DNA of 64,000 bases from contig ML213507.1 in NCBI GenBank assembly GCA_004369045.1, forward strand, positions 1,049,078 to 1,113,077. Direction: 5' to 3'. The notes beneath the pieces were generated by a model. The model was given only the letters and a program-made list of their open reading frames with translations, searched no databases and had not been told where the DNA came from. Source of the DNA: Heliocybe sulcata. Its lineage: Eukaryota > Basidiomycota > Agaricomycetes > Gloeophyllales > Gloeophyllaceae. Both the position numbers and the translations under genes were made by a program. Of the stretch, positions 36,284 to 48,302 are shown in pieces (within the stretch, counting starts at the first letter, position 1; each line of letters begins with the position of its first letter).

Positions 36284-37437
36284 ATGGCGCTGATAACGTT
36301 CTCCGGATATCCGTGCTCAGGAAAATCTCGTCGCGCCGACCAACTGAAGTCTCATCTTGAAAGTCTTCTTCAAGCCCCGTCGTACACCGGGCGAAAGCTG
36401 AAAGTCGAAATCCTATCCGATGACACCCTCAATATCGACCGCAGCGCGTATGACAGTGAGTGCGAGGGCATGTGGTGTACAGAGTGTTCGGAACACAGCT
36501 GAGCAGTACGAATGAACAGGCAGTCGCTCAGAAAAGCCAGCGCGAGGTGCGCTCTTCACCGCACTGCAGCGGCAAATGGGCCAGGACACGATCCTTATCG
36601 TCGAGTCGCTGAACTACATCAAGGGATTCCGGTACCAGATGTACTGCGCAGGGAGGGAGCTGAAGTTACGGATGTGCACTGTGCGTATCTGCATCTATCT
36701 GCTGCTGGGAGGAAGGAGGATTAACGGGGGAAGGAAGTAGGTGTACGTTCTCACCCCGGCGCAGGTGTGCAAGCGGTGGAACGAGGAGCGGACAGACGGG
36801 AGGAAGTATGCGCCTGAGACGTGCGTCTATGTTCTATCCTCGCATCGCCCAGCTTGAGATTTCACGGGGATCGAGCAGGCTCGACAATCTCATCATGCGC
36901 TACGAAGAGCCATCGTCGATGGTGCGATGGGACTCTCCCCTTTTCACGGTCGCCTGGGAGGACGCAGACGTCCCAGCACAAGATATCTGGAAAGCGGTCA
37001 CAGAGGGGATTGTGAAGCCTCCGAATGTAGGCACACAGTCGGTACGCCCGCTTCTCCATATGTCAGCGCTCCGAGTCTGCCTGAGTGACACACATACAAC
37101 GACCTAGGTCCCTAAAGCGCCGACCGATGCCCTCCACATCCTCGAATCCATCACTACGCAAACCGTCTCAGCGATCATGTCCGCCCAATCCATGAACGTC
37201 GCCACCGGCGGGCCCACCGCCCTCTCCCTCCCCTCCTCTCCGCCACTTGAAGTGCGAATAACGCTCCCGCCACGAAATGTGACGTTGTCCGAGCTGCAAC
37301 GGCTGAAGCGGCAATTCGTCAGTGTGCACAAAAAAGCGATAGTCATCGGCACGACGGAGAAGGGCCACGTCGAATTTGGGGAGAGAAGTGTGGCGGAGAA
37401 GTTTGTACAATATCTAGAGGAAAATTTCAAGCCTTGA
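36284..37437 (+). CDS. KTI12: KTI12, Elongator-associated P-loop protein
   Basis: ATPase-like partner of Elongator needed for wobble-uridine modification of tRNAs. Exons 36284-36455, 36520-36680, 36741-36820, 36879-37041 and 37108-37437 give 301 residues, the normal length. The P-loop GYPCSGKS is at residues 8-15, and ILSDDTLNIDRSAYD follows the first helix. The C-terminal half carries NLIMRYEEPSSMVRWDSPLF and the terminal block LKRQFVSVHKK. The first intron's acceptor was set at 36519 because only it keeps SSRSEKPARGALFTAL in frame. The 3' end is 111 bp from the stop of the convergent DUF4246 gene. Confidence 0.95.
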
Positions 37438-37548
37438 AGGTAGCCTCGCAATCTAGCGAGTGGTCGAACGAAATACAGATATATTACTCCAAATCCGAAA
37501 ACAGGGCATAATGGTGCATCTTCACAACTCTCTTGGATTCCAGCCTCT

Positions 37549-39468
37549 TCAGTGCTCGCACATATTCCACTCATGCTCGAACATCTGGTCATTATGCACC
37601 GTCACAAAGTTCGAGCGCTCCTGCATCAGCTTCTCCCGCTCCTCCTTCGCCTGCTCGAGCGTGATCGCTCCGTCCCTCCTTAATTCGTCCGTGATAATGT
37701 CCAACAGCTCTTGCGGGAGTGTCCGCATCCCAGGTAAGCTTGCAGTCTCTCGCATGTACCAGTCCAGCTGTTGTGGCGGGACGACGGACGTCGAGAGGAC
37801 CGTCATTGCCGGGTCGACCAGGAAGAAGGCGAGGATCTTCCTGTGTCCGGGTTTGGACAGGTCCTCGAGCTGGAACGGCGAGACACGGTGTTGTAAGATG
37901 TTAGGGAACACGAGGCACTTCCCCTCGTTCGTCTTGACGCTTCCCAACTCTTGATTCAGCGGACCGCCATTGCCGTCTAGTCCGTAGACCTGAAAATAGC
38001 CCTTGTCATCGCTCTGCTGATACTTCAATTTCTCTTCGTGGAAGCCCTGCCTGAAGCTAAGGTGGGACTCGCTGATGTTGCACGAGTCGTAATAGTATAT
38101 GCCCGTGGCTACGATGCGTTCGTTGAGCATGCCCTCGACGTGCCAGGACCCACCCGGATAGGACGGGTTCTCTGGCGTCAGGACGATGTTAGCCATCTTG
38201 ACGATCACTTGAATGTCGCGGCCTAGCAGGCTGTAGAACTCTTTCGTTGGCGGGGTGAACGCTGAAGGCTCAGGTATGAAGGGTTCGTTCTTTTCGTCCC
38301 ACAGGCTGTAGATGTGCCAGAAAGCTCTTCCCGCTAAGTGAGGGCTGCTGGTATGCTGTGCCAGGAAGGCCTCTTCGGCTGGCTCGGGTGTGGAACGACG
38401 GGGACCCTGATCATACCATCTGTATGGGTCTATCTCGAGCAAAGGCCTCTGGGGTTTCTTCAGGTCTCCTAGGACGCGCTCCCAGAGGGGCACGAACTGC
38501 TCCAGAATACCGGACAGAGTCTGATACAGGGGCTTGTGCTCGTCCGGGTGGAGGTTGTTGATGTACGACAGGGACGCCACTTCTCCCGCTTCTGAGACGG
38601 AGAAGTCGGTAGGCAGCCATTGATGCTGGATTGAGAAACAAGGGGCCTTGTGGTCTATCTCTGGCATGTAGTGACCAGTGAGATCCCTCCTCTGTTCAAT
38701 ATACTGTTGGATGGTAGGAGCGTAAAGTGAACGTGTGTCGGGATGCTTCGCAAGCGACTTGCCAAGGCGGAAGCAGTATAAAGACGGATGGACCAGGTCT
38801 AGTACTAGGCCGTCGCTTCCAGGGTGCCAGTCCTTCTGTGCTTCGGGTACGGACTCGAGGAGCGCTGCACCTCGAATGAGAGCGTCTCGAAGATCCGTCG
38901 GGACAATATTATAAGCCTGATAGACCTTGGGTATGTGGCTGGCCTAGTGAAACACAGGTCAGAGTATGCCGATTATCGGATGCATTCATCGCCATACCTC
39001 TATACCTCTGTCAGCATCGCGCTGGTCGGCCAGACACCTAAGCCAGTCAAAGGCATAGTTCAACTGTACCTTGGTTATGGGCTTCTTCGGCCACGGCGAC
39101 CCCTCCCTGACCGGCTTTCGTCGAATACGCCAAGTGCGGTTCCACATATCGACGATTTCCTGTGGGTCATCTGGTACAGTTGGCGCGGGTTCCGAGTTTT
39201 CAGGCCAAAACTTGCGCACACGCTCTGCATCCTGTTCGACGAATTCCTTGCGCCAGTTGGCGACGATACTGTCATCGCGAACTTTGTTCCACCAGTTAGT
39301 CTTCTCCATAATTTCCCCGATCAGCACCCGTATACGACGCTCAACGAGAGTCATGGCATCCCCCCGCCCTGCATGGAAGGGGTCCGGGAAGTATGGCCAC
39401 TCCTCCTCCTCGAAGTCCTCCTCGAACTCATCGGGCTCTGGCAAAGCGGCATGGTCAGTATCTGACAT
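37549..39468 (-). CDS. DUF4246 family protein, copy A (621 aa)
   Basis: Member of a fungal family of unknown function. Exons (minus) 39468-38998 and 38943-37549 give 621 residues. Exon 1 is acidic, with a conserved RIRVLIGEIMEKTNWWNKVR block. The core has GGSWHVEGMLNE with H425 and E427, then FPNILQHRVSPF with H509 and GHRKIL with R525. This His-x-Glu ... His ... Arg spacing looks like a 2-oxoglutarate/Fe(II) dioxygenase core, an inference from pattern and not a proven activity. The ATG at 39468 is preferred over 39519 because a TATA box lies at 39531-39536. It is the most divergent of the three copies: A starts exon 2 with ASHIPKVYQAY, whereas B and C start with MMHI.NVYQSY. Confidence 0.93.
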
Positions 39469-39882
39469 ATCTAAGGTCCTGCGTGACGGAAGAGAAGCTG
39501 TGGCAGCCTTCGACCGCAAAGAGAGAGGCCTTTATAGACGATCGCCTACATAGGAGTACTAGCGACCCTTGATGCGGGCAACGACGGCGTCTGTAACCTC
39601 CGCGGCATCCCGAGCATTACCATATTAGGAATATCCCGCCGTCCGAAGATGAGGCTGGACCGATGCCGCGTTCCCTGACTCGTTTACGAAGGGCGACTAA
39701 GGCAACCAGTCATAACTAGTCAGTGTCGAGTCAGATGGCGTTGCCGATGTTACTTATACAATATTTGGGCATATGGATCATGACAAGTACTTGCATAGCT
39801 ACAGTATCAATGCAGACGCGCAGCGTAGATGAGAACGGACATGAAATGCGTAAGCTAGTGTGATGCGCGGTATTTCGCCGAC
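39469..39882. other. Intergenic: promoter of DUF4246 copy A
   Basis: This 414-bp stretch lies between the copy A start and the stop of the F-box gene, both on the minus strand. Apart from the TATA box, nothing is seen. Confidence 0.6.
39531..39536 (-). promoter_or_regulatory. TATA box of DUF4246 copy A
   Basis: TATAAA on the minus strand lies 63-68 bp upstream of the ATG at 39468, nearly the same spacing as in copy B. Confidence 0.5.
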
Positions 39883-41460
39883 CTATAGGCAGGTATATAC
39901 CCGCCGTCGCCTAACACTAGCGCATATTTCAGTGCAATCACAAGGGCATGGACAATAGAATAGTACCACTTTGTCGACGGACGAAGGATGGGACTTGCCA
40001 GAACACCCACGGCTTTCCAAATATCCAAGAACGTGCTGCATTCTTTCTTGCGAGAGTTTGTGGTACTTTCCAGCAAATTTCACGGTAGTCAACTTGGGAC
40101 ATATCAGCTTCATGTCTTCGTCCGTCTGCTCAAGCACCGAGACTAGCTTCTCAGGATCGGCGTCAGTTGCGAGACTGGTCAACTCGGCATATTTGCGTAG
40201 GTGATCCAACCAGCGAGGAGAAGAAGACAAGGGCTGGTGGACCGTTAGACATTCGGTATGTCTGGACAAGAAAGATACCAGAGGTTCAAGGAGGCATACG
40301 GCATACATGGAACAGATAGTAATGGACAATCCGTAGTCCGCATTGCTCGTGGAGGTATCGTCGTCGCAGTAAATCTCGAGCCTGCCGGTGACATGATCCG
40401 TACCCAGCAGGCGGAGGTTTGCCCGGCGCGCGCGAAATGCCTTCTCCAAAAGAGATGTGCATATCGGAGGGAAGATATCCTGCACGTCACTGTATTTTTC
40501 ACCAGATCCTGTGTAAGTCAAAGTGACCTTCGTCGATGGAGGGAAAACCAGACACCGAAGGACGTATTTCAGGTCTGTCGACCAATTTTTCATGGTGAGC
40601 CGGCGAAGCTGAGGAAGCGGGACTGAGTCGTGGATAGCATGGTCACTGTCGTACAGAGGTCCAGCCTCTATGAGAGAGAGCGTCTCGAGGCGTGGACAAT
40701 TCCTGAGAACATGGAGGAAAGTCTCCATAGACGGGGCACATAGACGATCTTGGCGCTGAAGGGAAAGATGAACGAGACCGTTGGACACCATGGACGTCCA
40801 GTCGAAGAACAAACAGTCAAGATGTAAGCTTCGCAGAGATGCTGCATTGCGAATTGCCGAGGGAAGGGTTACGAGATGATCTGGAGACACGTCGTGCGAT
40901 ACCTCAACGGAAAGACTTGCCAAAGCGAGAGGATCAGTCTCTGGTATCAAGCTTTCCAAGAGGTAATTCACGTCATATCCCCGTGACAAACAGATGTGCA
41001 GACTTTGTATCTTGGACAGATACGCGGAGATTATGCGAGCAGTCTCGAGAAGTTGAAGGGTCGGCACAATCACCCTGCGCGAATGTGATGCTCTTTTGCC
41101 TCGGACAACGACGTTCACCATCGCTCCACGAGCCCTGGCAAGGAACTCCTTCCCCCATCCCAAAGAGTCAATATCAAGAACGACATTGCTCCACAGGCAT
41201 GGGTCTCCGAGGGAGATGTGACGCCAATGCGAGCAAACGTAGGTGAGCGATAGCCAAGTCTTTCGGCTTTGCAGCTGACGAACATTCGCGACGGATTGCG
41301 AGAATGCTGCAAAACGGAAGATTTCGCCTAGGAGCTCATTCGGGAGGCTCGAGATGGCCGACATGGATGTTCCCCCGGAGGCTACCCTTTCTGCTACCTG
41401 TCCATAGAATATGCATGAGGAACGATGACGTCTAGGAAGGAGGGTCCTTACCGTCAGCAT
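39883..41460 (-). CDS. F-box-like protein (about 507 aa)
   Basis: Probable substrate receptor of an SCF ubiquitin ligase, from a family greatly expanded in Agaricomycetes. The F-box is near the N-terminus: ISSLPNELLGEIFRFAAF, then TWLSLTYVCSHWRHISLGDP and CLWSNVVLDID. The rest has irregular Leu-rich segments (NAASLRSLHLDCLFF, NCPRLETLSLIEAGP) consistent with LRR-like target binding. I prefer exons 41460-41452 and 41397-39883, which remove a perfect 54-nt GTAAGG...ACAG intron; because its length is a multiple of three, the unspliced frame is also open and would add 18 residues. A TTATAAG lies about 45 bp upstream of the ATG. Target unknown. Confidence 0.83.
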   Translation of the reverse strand: MLTVRTLLPRRHRSSCIFYGQVAERVASGGTSMSAISSLPNELLGEIFRFAAFSQSVANVRQLQSRKTWLSLTYVCSHWRHISLGDPCLWSNVVLDIDSLGWGKEFLARARGAMVNVVVRGKRASHSRRVIVPTLQLLETARIISAYLSKIQSLHICLSRGYDVNYLLESLIPETDPLALASLSVEVSHDVSPDHLVTLPSAIRNAASLRSLHLDCLFFDWTSMVSNGLVHLSLQRQDRLCAPSMETFLHVLRNCPRLETLSLIEAGPLYDSDHAIHDSVPLPQLRRLTMKNWSTDLKYVLRCLVFPPSTKVTLTYTGSGEKYSDVQDIFPPICTSLLEKAFRARRANLRLLGTDHVTGRLEIYCDDDTSTSNADYGLSITICSMYAVCLLEPLVSFLSRHTECLTVHQPLSSSPRWLDHLRKYAELTSLATDADPEKLVSVLEQTDEDMKLICPKLTTVKFAGKYHKLSQERMQHVLGYLESRGCSGKSHPSSVDKVVLFYCPCPCDCTEICASVRRRRVYTCL

Positions 41461-42430
41461 GTCGAAAGTGTTGCGTAGGGGAACGACTGCACGCCTGCCG
41501 TACTTATAAGAGCACGAGCACGTACCTAGCGTTTCAAAGAGACGGGCGGACGTTATACGGGATTACGTTGTGCCAGGGACACGAGACGACTGGTTTGGGC
41601 ATGTCCAGCTGCATGCCTTGATGCGGAGCCTTGCACTACCGAGATCCGTAGCTGACATACCTCTATCTGAGAAGAATCTGGCACTTGTACCAGCTTTCTC
41701 GGGGACACCGTGCCTCTTGATGGGCCTGGCACTCGTGCGTTATGACAGACTCTGCCAGCCTTGGTTGTGTTCCAATATTTCGAACGACCATGTCAAAGTA
41801 AGTTCCTCTCATTCCGATAAGGTGCACAGTAACTGCGGAAAAATTGGTCAGTTCAATAGCGTATGTCACAAAAGCATCAATCATGGACAGGGCTGCAGCG
41901 GAACGGGTGCTGCAGCCTTTGGGGGGAAGGTGGCGTTGAACACATGATTGAAGGAGGAAGTGGACACTGCAAGCACAGAGTTCAAGTTAGAAGTCTTTGT
42001 ATACGGGCTGCGGCTTGAGGCGTGGTCATGGGTCTATCCCAACCTTCTGTAAGCTGCATGCCGGGACGGTACTTCAATAGCGGGAGGGTACTTCAATAGC
42101 GTCGCTCCGTGACGTGATGGCCTTCGCCATACCAGCGAACGTGATAAACCGGAATACGCTATATCAGTATCCTCGGTGTATATCGAGAGACGCAGGTGCA
42201 AGTAAGTGATATACTTAGGCACGGCGATCTATCCATTGTCCGTCTAACCCGCCGCAGTCCAGTGACGCTTCATCGATGTCATTTCTTCCTCGCGGTCCCT
42301 CGCTCGTCTTTAAGCGTGCAATACAAGAAGTGCCGACGGGGACCAACGCTCGGCAGACCCACGGGGAGATGAAAAGGCGTAGGCTCAGTGCCCGATCCGC
42401 GCTGACCGAGGGAGAACATTCGGTCGAAGA
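41461..42430. other. Intergenic upstream of the F-box gene
   Basis: This 970-bp stretch also contains the BTB gene's 3' flank. A 15-bp unit (GGTACTTCAATAGCG) occurs twice at about 42067-42100. The plus-strand frame 41570-41947 has no recognisable content. Confidence 0.5.
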
Positions 42431-44116
42431 CTAGACATAAGGAAGGTCAAAGACAGATAGGAGGACGTAGGAACAACACGTTCGAAACACGCACGGGTGG
42501 CCACGAAGGCTTTCGCGTGCGTTTGGCAACTGAGATGACTTAGGGAGAGAGGGGGGCTGATGCCTTCGAGGGTACGAAGGTATCGGAATACCATGGAAGG
42601 TTGGCAGGGTCCTGCAGGCTTGTATCAACACATTGTTCGCTACCCGAGGCAGTGAGAACGTGGACCCACCAAAACGAAAGCATGCTTGATATGCTAGTCT
42701 CCACTTCTCTTCAAGCAACCGCGCACATATAGGGGGGTCTGGGCAAGTACCACACTAAATACACCTCGATAGAGACGTCCGATGATCAGCGTGAAACGCG
42801 GATGTAACACAAATGAACGCACGCATTCGTACTCCTTCGCAATCTGCACAAGTCCCAGCTTCAGGACGCGCTCCAGAAACCATGTACGCCGCTTCTCAAG
42901 CTTCAACAGCGTCTCCTTGCTCAGCGTGCTCAGCTCCTCCTCTTCCCAACCACTTGGGTTGTCCAACACAAACCGGCTCGCCTCCCGGAAGAGGTCTTCC
43001 TCGCCAAGGACCTCCGCGATACGTAGCGCTTTGATTGGGCGGCCTGCAGCGTGGCTCAGGAGGAAGTTGAGAGTGGCCCGTGTAAGCGGTGGATGGCAGA
43101 GTTTATGGGACAGGTGAATCAAGCCTTCAGCATTTCCCCAGTGAATCGTGCAGGTCAGGCTTGCGGGCCGTCAGTATATGTAGGATTTGCGGAACGTGTA
43201 GAACTTACTGCGGGTAGACGAACTTGAGGAAGTCATGGATCGTGCTAGCCTGAGATCATATCTCAAGAATGGGTATGCCGCTCTTGCTAGGAGGGCGTAC
43301 CTTCTCTTCCTTGAGAACAATGACTGCCTCCGCCTCATGCTGCTTACCAGCGTGAGTTTTGCGTCTTCCTCTCTCCGTAGCATGGGCGTCCATAAGGGAC
43401 TTGGCTTTCCCCTTCCCCTGCAGTTTATCTCTCTCGACCCTGCTTTCATTCGAGGAGCTGAGGTCTCCCATGCTGGCCGCGCTCTTCTTTCTTGAATGCC
43501 CGCTCCCGCTGGGGCTACCTGCCTGTAGCCTAGCAAGGGCGTCCTCCCTTGATTTGTGCTTGTCCTGACCATCCTCTAGGTCGGCGTCATCGGAATCAAG
43601 GTCGGGATCGGCGGGAGCAAACTTGATTTCATCCTTTGCATGAGAGACAGTGATAGTAGACGAGATTGAGTGAGGCCTCTGAGCTTCGGTTTCTGCCCAA
43701 TTTCCTGACAGAGCCGCTTCGAAGAAGGGAGAGGCAAATACCAAGACCTCCTTATGCGCCCTTGCAAAGCACACCACATTAGACGTACAGCGCCGCATTA
43801 AACGTCTCCCTATCACTCACCAGAATGTCGTACTCTCCACAATGATCTTTACGGTTCCCGGAAACCGCGCGTTCAGCGTAAACGTTTCGTCGATATCTAT
43901 AGTCTCGTCATCATCGTCTATGCTCAAATCCGACACCATATCATCCATAGCACGTCGTGGATCGCATTCCTCAAGATACCATGGTGGGGAGCCCGATGCG
44001 CGAAAGATGCCTGCAGCTGCTGCGTGGGTCTCCGTCGGTGACGAAAGTGAAGCTGCAGGGGCGTGCGTCGACCGAGAATTCCGAGCAATTAGGATATGAG
44101 GCGGGTTTGTGCTCAT
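42431..44116 (-). CDS. BTB/POZ domain protein (485 aa)
   Basis: BTB proteins dimerise and often serve as CUL3 ligase adaptors. Exons (minus): 44116-43821, 43760-43301, 43249-43209, 43159-42823, 42754-42431. The BTB start is TVKIIVESTTFWAHKEVLVF, continuing ASPFFEAALSGNW. A ~110-residue charged insertion follows, and the fold resumes with IVLKEEKASTIHDFLKFVYP and LIHLSHKL. The later exons carry RRTWFLERVLKLGLVQIAKE, a Cys cluster (YECCGTCPDPPIC) and LEEKWRLAYQACFRFGG, as in many basidiomycete BTB proteins. The 68-nt intron before the Cys cluster is needed to read it. The last ~75 residues match no pattern I know, so the C-terminus is the least certain part. Confidence 0.85.
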
Positions 44117-44659
44117 TGTTTCGTCAGACCTAAGTAGTCGCTGAAGATGGGAGCTGAAGCTGAAGGGAAACTGGTCTGCCCTGATCTAGCTATGCTTAGA
44201 AGACAGTTTGCAACGCTTTGCAATCACGACTGCACAACCAGCACCGCTGATACGCGCCAATGCCTTGCTTCGGTTCTATACCATCCTTCATATCACCTAA
44301 TCTCCTATGTGAATGCTAGCTGGTATTCCGCGCCGCCGAGTTGCTCGATTCTCTTGTGTCACGGATGAACAGCACATCGACGAACGGACTCATTGAGTAC
44401 TTGGAACAAGTCGGGGATGGTATCACGTCTCTATGACCCTGCTAAGGCGGGCCCGAGACTGTGAGCCTCCTAAGCCTTTCGATTTGCCGACATGCCCACG
44501 CTGGACGGCGCCGACAAGGAGCCGACGGGCGGGATCTTCCTTTTTCGGTAGGGGGTGAGCGCTCTCTTGACGGTTTCCTTTGCCCTTCGGTCGGTATAAA
44601 AGGGGCCATCTGACTACGGGACTGCACTCGCTAGCTAATCACGCCCTCCCGTCTTTAAA
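44117..44659. other. Divergent promoter region, BTB gene and DUF4246 copy B
   Basis: This 543-bp stretch lies between two start codons. A TATA box serves copy B; no gene is supported. Confidence 0.55.
44595..44602 (+). promoter_or_regulatory. TATA box of DUF4246 copy B
   Basis: TATAAAAG lies 58-65 bp upstream of the ATG at 44660. Confidence 0.5.
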
Positions 44660-46486
44660 ATGAGCCTGGAGGATATCTCGTTCCCTAACCCATTCACCTC
44701 GCAAGGCGAGATCTTCACGCTCCTCGAGTGCCGGATCCGAGCTCTCGCAGGACAAATCCTCGAGAAACCTGAGTGGTGGCGCAAAGTCCGAGACGAAGAG
44801 ATTATATCTAAATGGCGCCAGGAATTCACAGAGCAAGACGCGGAGCTCGTAAAGAAAGTGTGGCCGAAGCTGCAAGAAGACTACGACGAATCCAATGACG
44901 ACAATGGCGACTGGAATGCAAACAAGCACTGGCCACATAAGAAGATTACGCCCGAACAGCTGAACTATCTATTCGGCTGGCTGAGATGGCTCGCGGACCA
45001 ACGCGACGCAAAGACTGGCATAGAGGTATGCCACGAGCTATGTGTGTAATGGACTCAATATAACAATTGATGGCAGATGATGCATATTCGAAACGTCTAT
45101 CAGTCGTATAGCCTCGTCTCCCTTCATCTTAGGGATGCTCTTCTAAAAGATGCCCTCGTTCTCGAGTCAGTGCCAGAGGCCGAGAAGGATTGGCACCCGG
45201 GCAGCAACAACCAAGTTCTCGACTTGATCCACCCATCACTACATTGCTTTCGTATCGGCAAAACGCTTGTGAACCATTCCGAGACAGGTTCGCTGTATGT
45301 CCCGACAGTGAAGGAATATATGGATGGCAGGAAGGATCTCAGGTTTAATTACACGCCTACTGCATTGCGTCCATCTTCTATATCTGACCAGCACCAGTGG
45401 CTGCCAACCGACTTCTTAGTCTCTGAAGACGGTGAAGTGAAATGCCTGTCGTATATCAACAACTTGCATCCCGACAGCCACAAGTCCCTGTATTCGACAA
45501 TTACCTCAATCCTTGCGAAGTTTGTACCTCTCTGGGACCGTGTCCTGTCGGACGTCCTCGCGGGTCAAGGACCGATAATAGTGGTTGATCCATACAGCTG
45601 GTACGACAACCGCAGTACGCCCCAGCCAGAGCTTGAAGGCTTCAAGCAGCAGCACCCAAAGGATGAGAACGCCGCTACAGCTGCGTACTGCCATGCCGAG
45701 GAGGAATGGTGGAATAGCAGGGATCCGTACGTTCCTGAGCCCGACGAGTTTTCTCCACCCGATGCAGAAGATAGGGTGAACTTTACCCTTAGGGGTAGGA
45801 CCATTCAAGTCATCGTTAAGATGGCGAATATTATCCTGACACCCGAGGAGCCCGAATACGCGGGTGGGTCCTGGCATGTCGAAGGCATGGACAACGAGAG
45901 GATCGTCGCCACCGGAATTTATTATTACGACTCGTCGAACGTTACCGAGTCCAAGCTAAGCTTCCGCCATGCTCTGGGTGAAGGGATGGACATGCCCTAC
46001 GATCAGGGCGATAGGCAAGGCTACATCCGGGCGTACGGTGTCAATGGCAACGAAGGCCCGTTAAACCAGGAACTAGGGTATGTTGTGACGAAGGAAGGGA
46101 AGTGCCTTGCGTTCCCGAACATATGGCAACATTGCGTTTCGCCATTCAAGCTGGACAATCCTTCGAGACCCGGACACCGCAAGATTTTGTGTTTCTTTCT
46201 CGTCGACCCGACATTGAAGATCCATTCGACGTCAGTTGTCCCACCTCAACAATACGAATGGTACATGCGCGAGTTGCGGCGGGCGCCGGCGTTGAAGAAG
46301 CTCCCGGTGGAGTTATTCGATATCATAGCGGGTCTCGTGAAAGAGGATGGGAGCGGAACGGGAGGTGCGATTACGTTGGACCAAGCGAAGGCCGTGAGGG
46401 AAGAGTTGATGGAGGAACGTGCCAATTTTGTCGTCGAGTTGAATGAAGAGGTCTACGAGATGGAGTTTAACATGTGTGAGCATTGA
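44660..46486 (+). CDS. DUF4246 family protein, copy B (591 aa)
   Basis: Exons 44660-45025 and 45077-46486 give 591 residues, with the single intron at the same place as in copies A and C (after TGIE or GIE). Exon 1 has RIRALAGQILEKPEWWRKVR. The core is GGSWHVEGMDNE (H389, E391), FPNIWQHCVSPF (H474) and GHRKIL (R490), keeping all residues of the presumed metal and co-substrate site. Next to H474 it has Cys where A and C have Arg. Its closest relative here is copy C, with nearly identical SVPEAEKDWHPGSNNQVLDL and VPPQQ..W blocks. Function is unknown; the dioxygenase-like reading is an inference. Confidence 0.94.
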
Positions 46487-47190
46487 GATCGGATAGTTGG
46501 TTTTCGGATCACTTTTGTTGGGTTCGCGTAGAATACAAATATGCGGTTTGACAATAGTAATTGCCGTAGATTGATCATTAGCGGTTGTTCCACGTCAGAA
46601 GCTGTGCAGATGAGCAGAGGTGGATATGGCTCACTGATATTCGAGCCAGGGGCTCTTCACGTAATTCTTCGGTTTTTTCATCCGCTCCATAGCGCACAGC
46701 TGCAGGGCATAAGGTAAGGCGACGCATCTTCGTGACAGATGACTGCACGTGATGTGTCACGCAGGCCTTGTGACGCCCAGTTTGTGGCGTCAGACGTACC
46801 TCAATCCTGGTGATCGCCTGAATTTGCTGCTCTCAAGCTTTTGCCACTACTCACCAGTACCACTCCCTCTGCTGTCCTCACAGTTTTATTCTTTGACACG
46901 GGCACTTCGAGGACGAACCATTGCTAGCACTGTGGTACCTCTGAAATTTCGGATCTCTTGTGAGGGTCAGAGTCTCTTCACATTCGCGGAAATATTCTCG
47001 CTGAGCTGCACAACTTACTTTACGAAGGTTTGAAAACATTGCAAGGGACGGAGTCCCTGCTCGCGGACATTCAAGTTGCTGGGCATCTACAACGGTGGTA
47101 CCCTCATGTTCGTGGGCGCTCCCCCGGAGGAGCGGCTGAAAATCTTATGGCGAATCAGAGGATGAATCTGAGTCGCTAGGTCAAACGTCA
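46487..47190. other. Intergenic downstream of DUF4246 copy B
   Basis: This 704-bp stretch holds the 3' flank of copy B and leads into the decayed DUF4246 fragment. No gene is supported. Confidence 0.5.
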
Positions 47191-47476
47191 ACTTTCATCC
47201 CTGAGCCGGCCCCCTTCACGCCTCCGAACCCCGTTGAGCCCGCGAATGCAAACATTGTCCCGACTCCTGAGAAGCCGGAATATTAATTCTGGTGTATCAT
47301 GGCACATCGAGGGACTGGAGAACGAGCAGATTGTCGCAAGTGGAATCTACTCTTACGATTCGGCCACTATTACCGAATCGAAGCGGAGCTTCCGCGCGGC
47401 ATTGCGAGGAGGACGACATCACGGGATACTTGAAGGCGTACGGGGTCGACGGAACTAGTGGCCCGCTGAAACACAT
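47191..47476 (+). pseudogene. Decayed DUF4246 fragment
   Basis: Three short pieces in changing frames match the middle of the DUF4246 genes: FIPEPAPFTPPNPVEPANAN with PTPEKPEY (47191-47283), then SWHIEGLENEQIVASGIYSY with DSATITESKRSFRAAL (47291-47405), then DDITGYLKAYGVDGTSGPL (47413-47469). The ~15-residue link before VKMAN is deleted, a stop interrupts the first junction and a frame change separates the last two. Upstream and downstream domains are absent. It is a host-gene relic left by duplication next to copy B, on the same strand. Confidence 0.85.
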
Positions 47477-48268
47477 TCATTGGGATGATACTGCCCAGAT
47501 ACTCCATGACAAAGCCTCCCACTTCCCGTGAAGGGGAGTAGGACCGTCCGGACAGAACCGGAGCGGGCGTCGTCCGAAGCTCCACGGGCCTCGTTTCCGT
47601 TCCATACATCCTACCAATCACAAGAGTTCTTGTAATATATGCGTCTTTGCGTTAAGGAAAAGGGGATAGTGTTTCTCGCAGACGGAGGTAGAAGCGTGAA
47701 TAGCTAGATACTAGAGAAATGTCAATATCATTGCAATAATCTACCCCGATACTACGCACGTACCTGCCATGCGATCATGGGCACCAGGTCAGAGCAGCGG
47801 AATCATAGCCAACGGATATCTGGACATGGAGTATGAGGGAAATCTTGCACAGGACTGGGCACGTTCTCCGACGTGGTGCACCTTGTACGTGCTCGTCGTC
47901 TACGTTTAAGAGACACAACGATGGAACACCTGCCCAGCAGCTGCACTGCAACTGTGATATGCACTCTTTGCTTCCTGCTTGAATGCCCTCGATCTTGAAA
48001 CATTATCCTTGAAGGATTGAGGTATCCCATCAGGATCCAGCACCTACAGACTATTTATCCTGCGTTCATCTTTCTTCCCGCTGAGTACGAATTCCTGAAG
48101 CGTCGGTATGAGGCAGGTAGAGGATTAAGGGTACTCCTTGGCACGTTTCTTGATATCCTGCGTGACCCACAGCAAGTAACTTGAGCCGCCCCAGTCGCGC
48201 TCGCGCTTCGACTACTCGGAGTCTTGTGCGAAGAACGCCGGAGGACGTCTTCCGTATCTTCCATATTA
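47477..48268. other. Intergenic between the DUF4246 relic and the transposon
   Basis: This 792-bp stretch contains no frame with recognisable content on either strand. Confidence 0.5.
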
Positions 48269-48302
48269 CACTGGCCTCAAAAAGTATCCGGACTCCGGTC
48301 AC
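48269..48302 (+). repeat. Left terminal inverted repeat of the transposon
   Basis: This 34-bp end is identical to the reverse complement of 49089-49122. Confidence 0.92.

Noticed and set aside
39469-39519. Upstream ATG at 39519 as the start of DUF4246 copy A
   Set aside because: It is only about 12 bp from the TATA box at 39531-39536, so it should lie outside the mRNA; ATG 39468 fits better.
41570-41947. 125-codon plus-strand frame upstream of the F-box gene
   Set aside because: No recognisable content; lies in the F-box promoter region.
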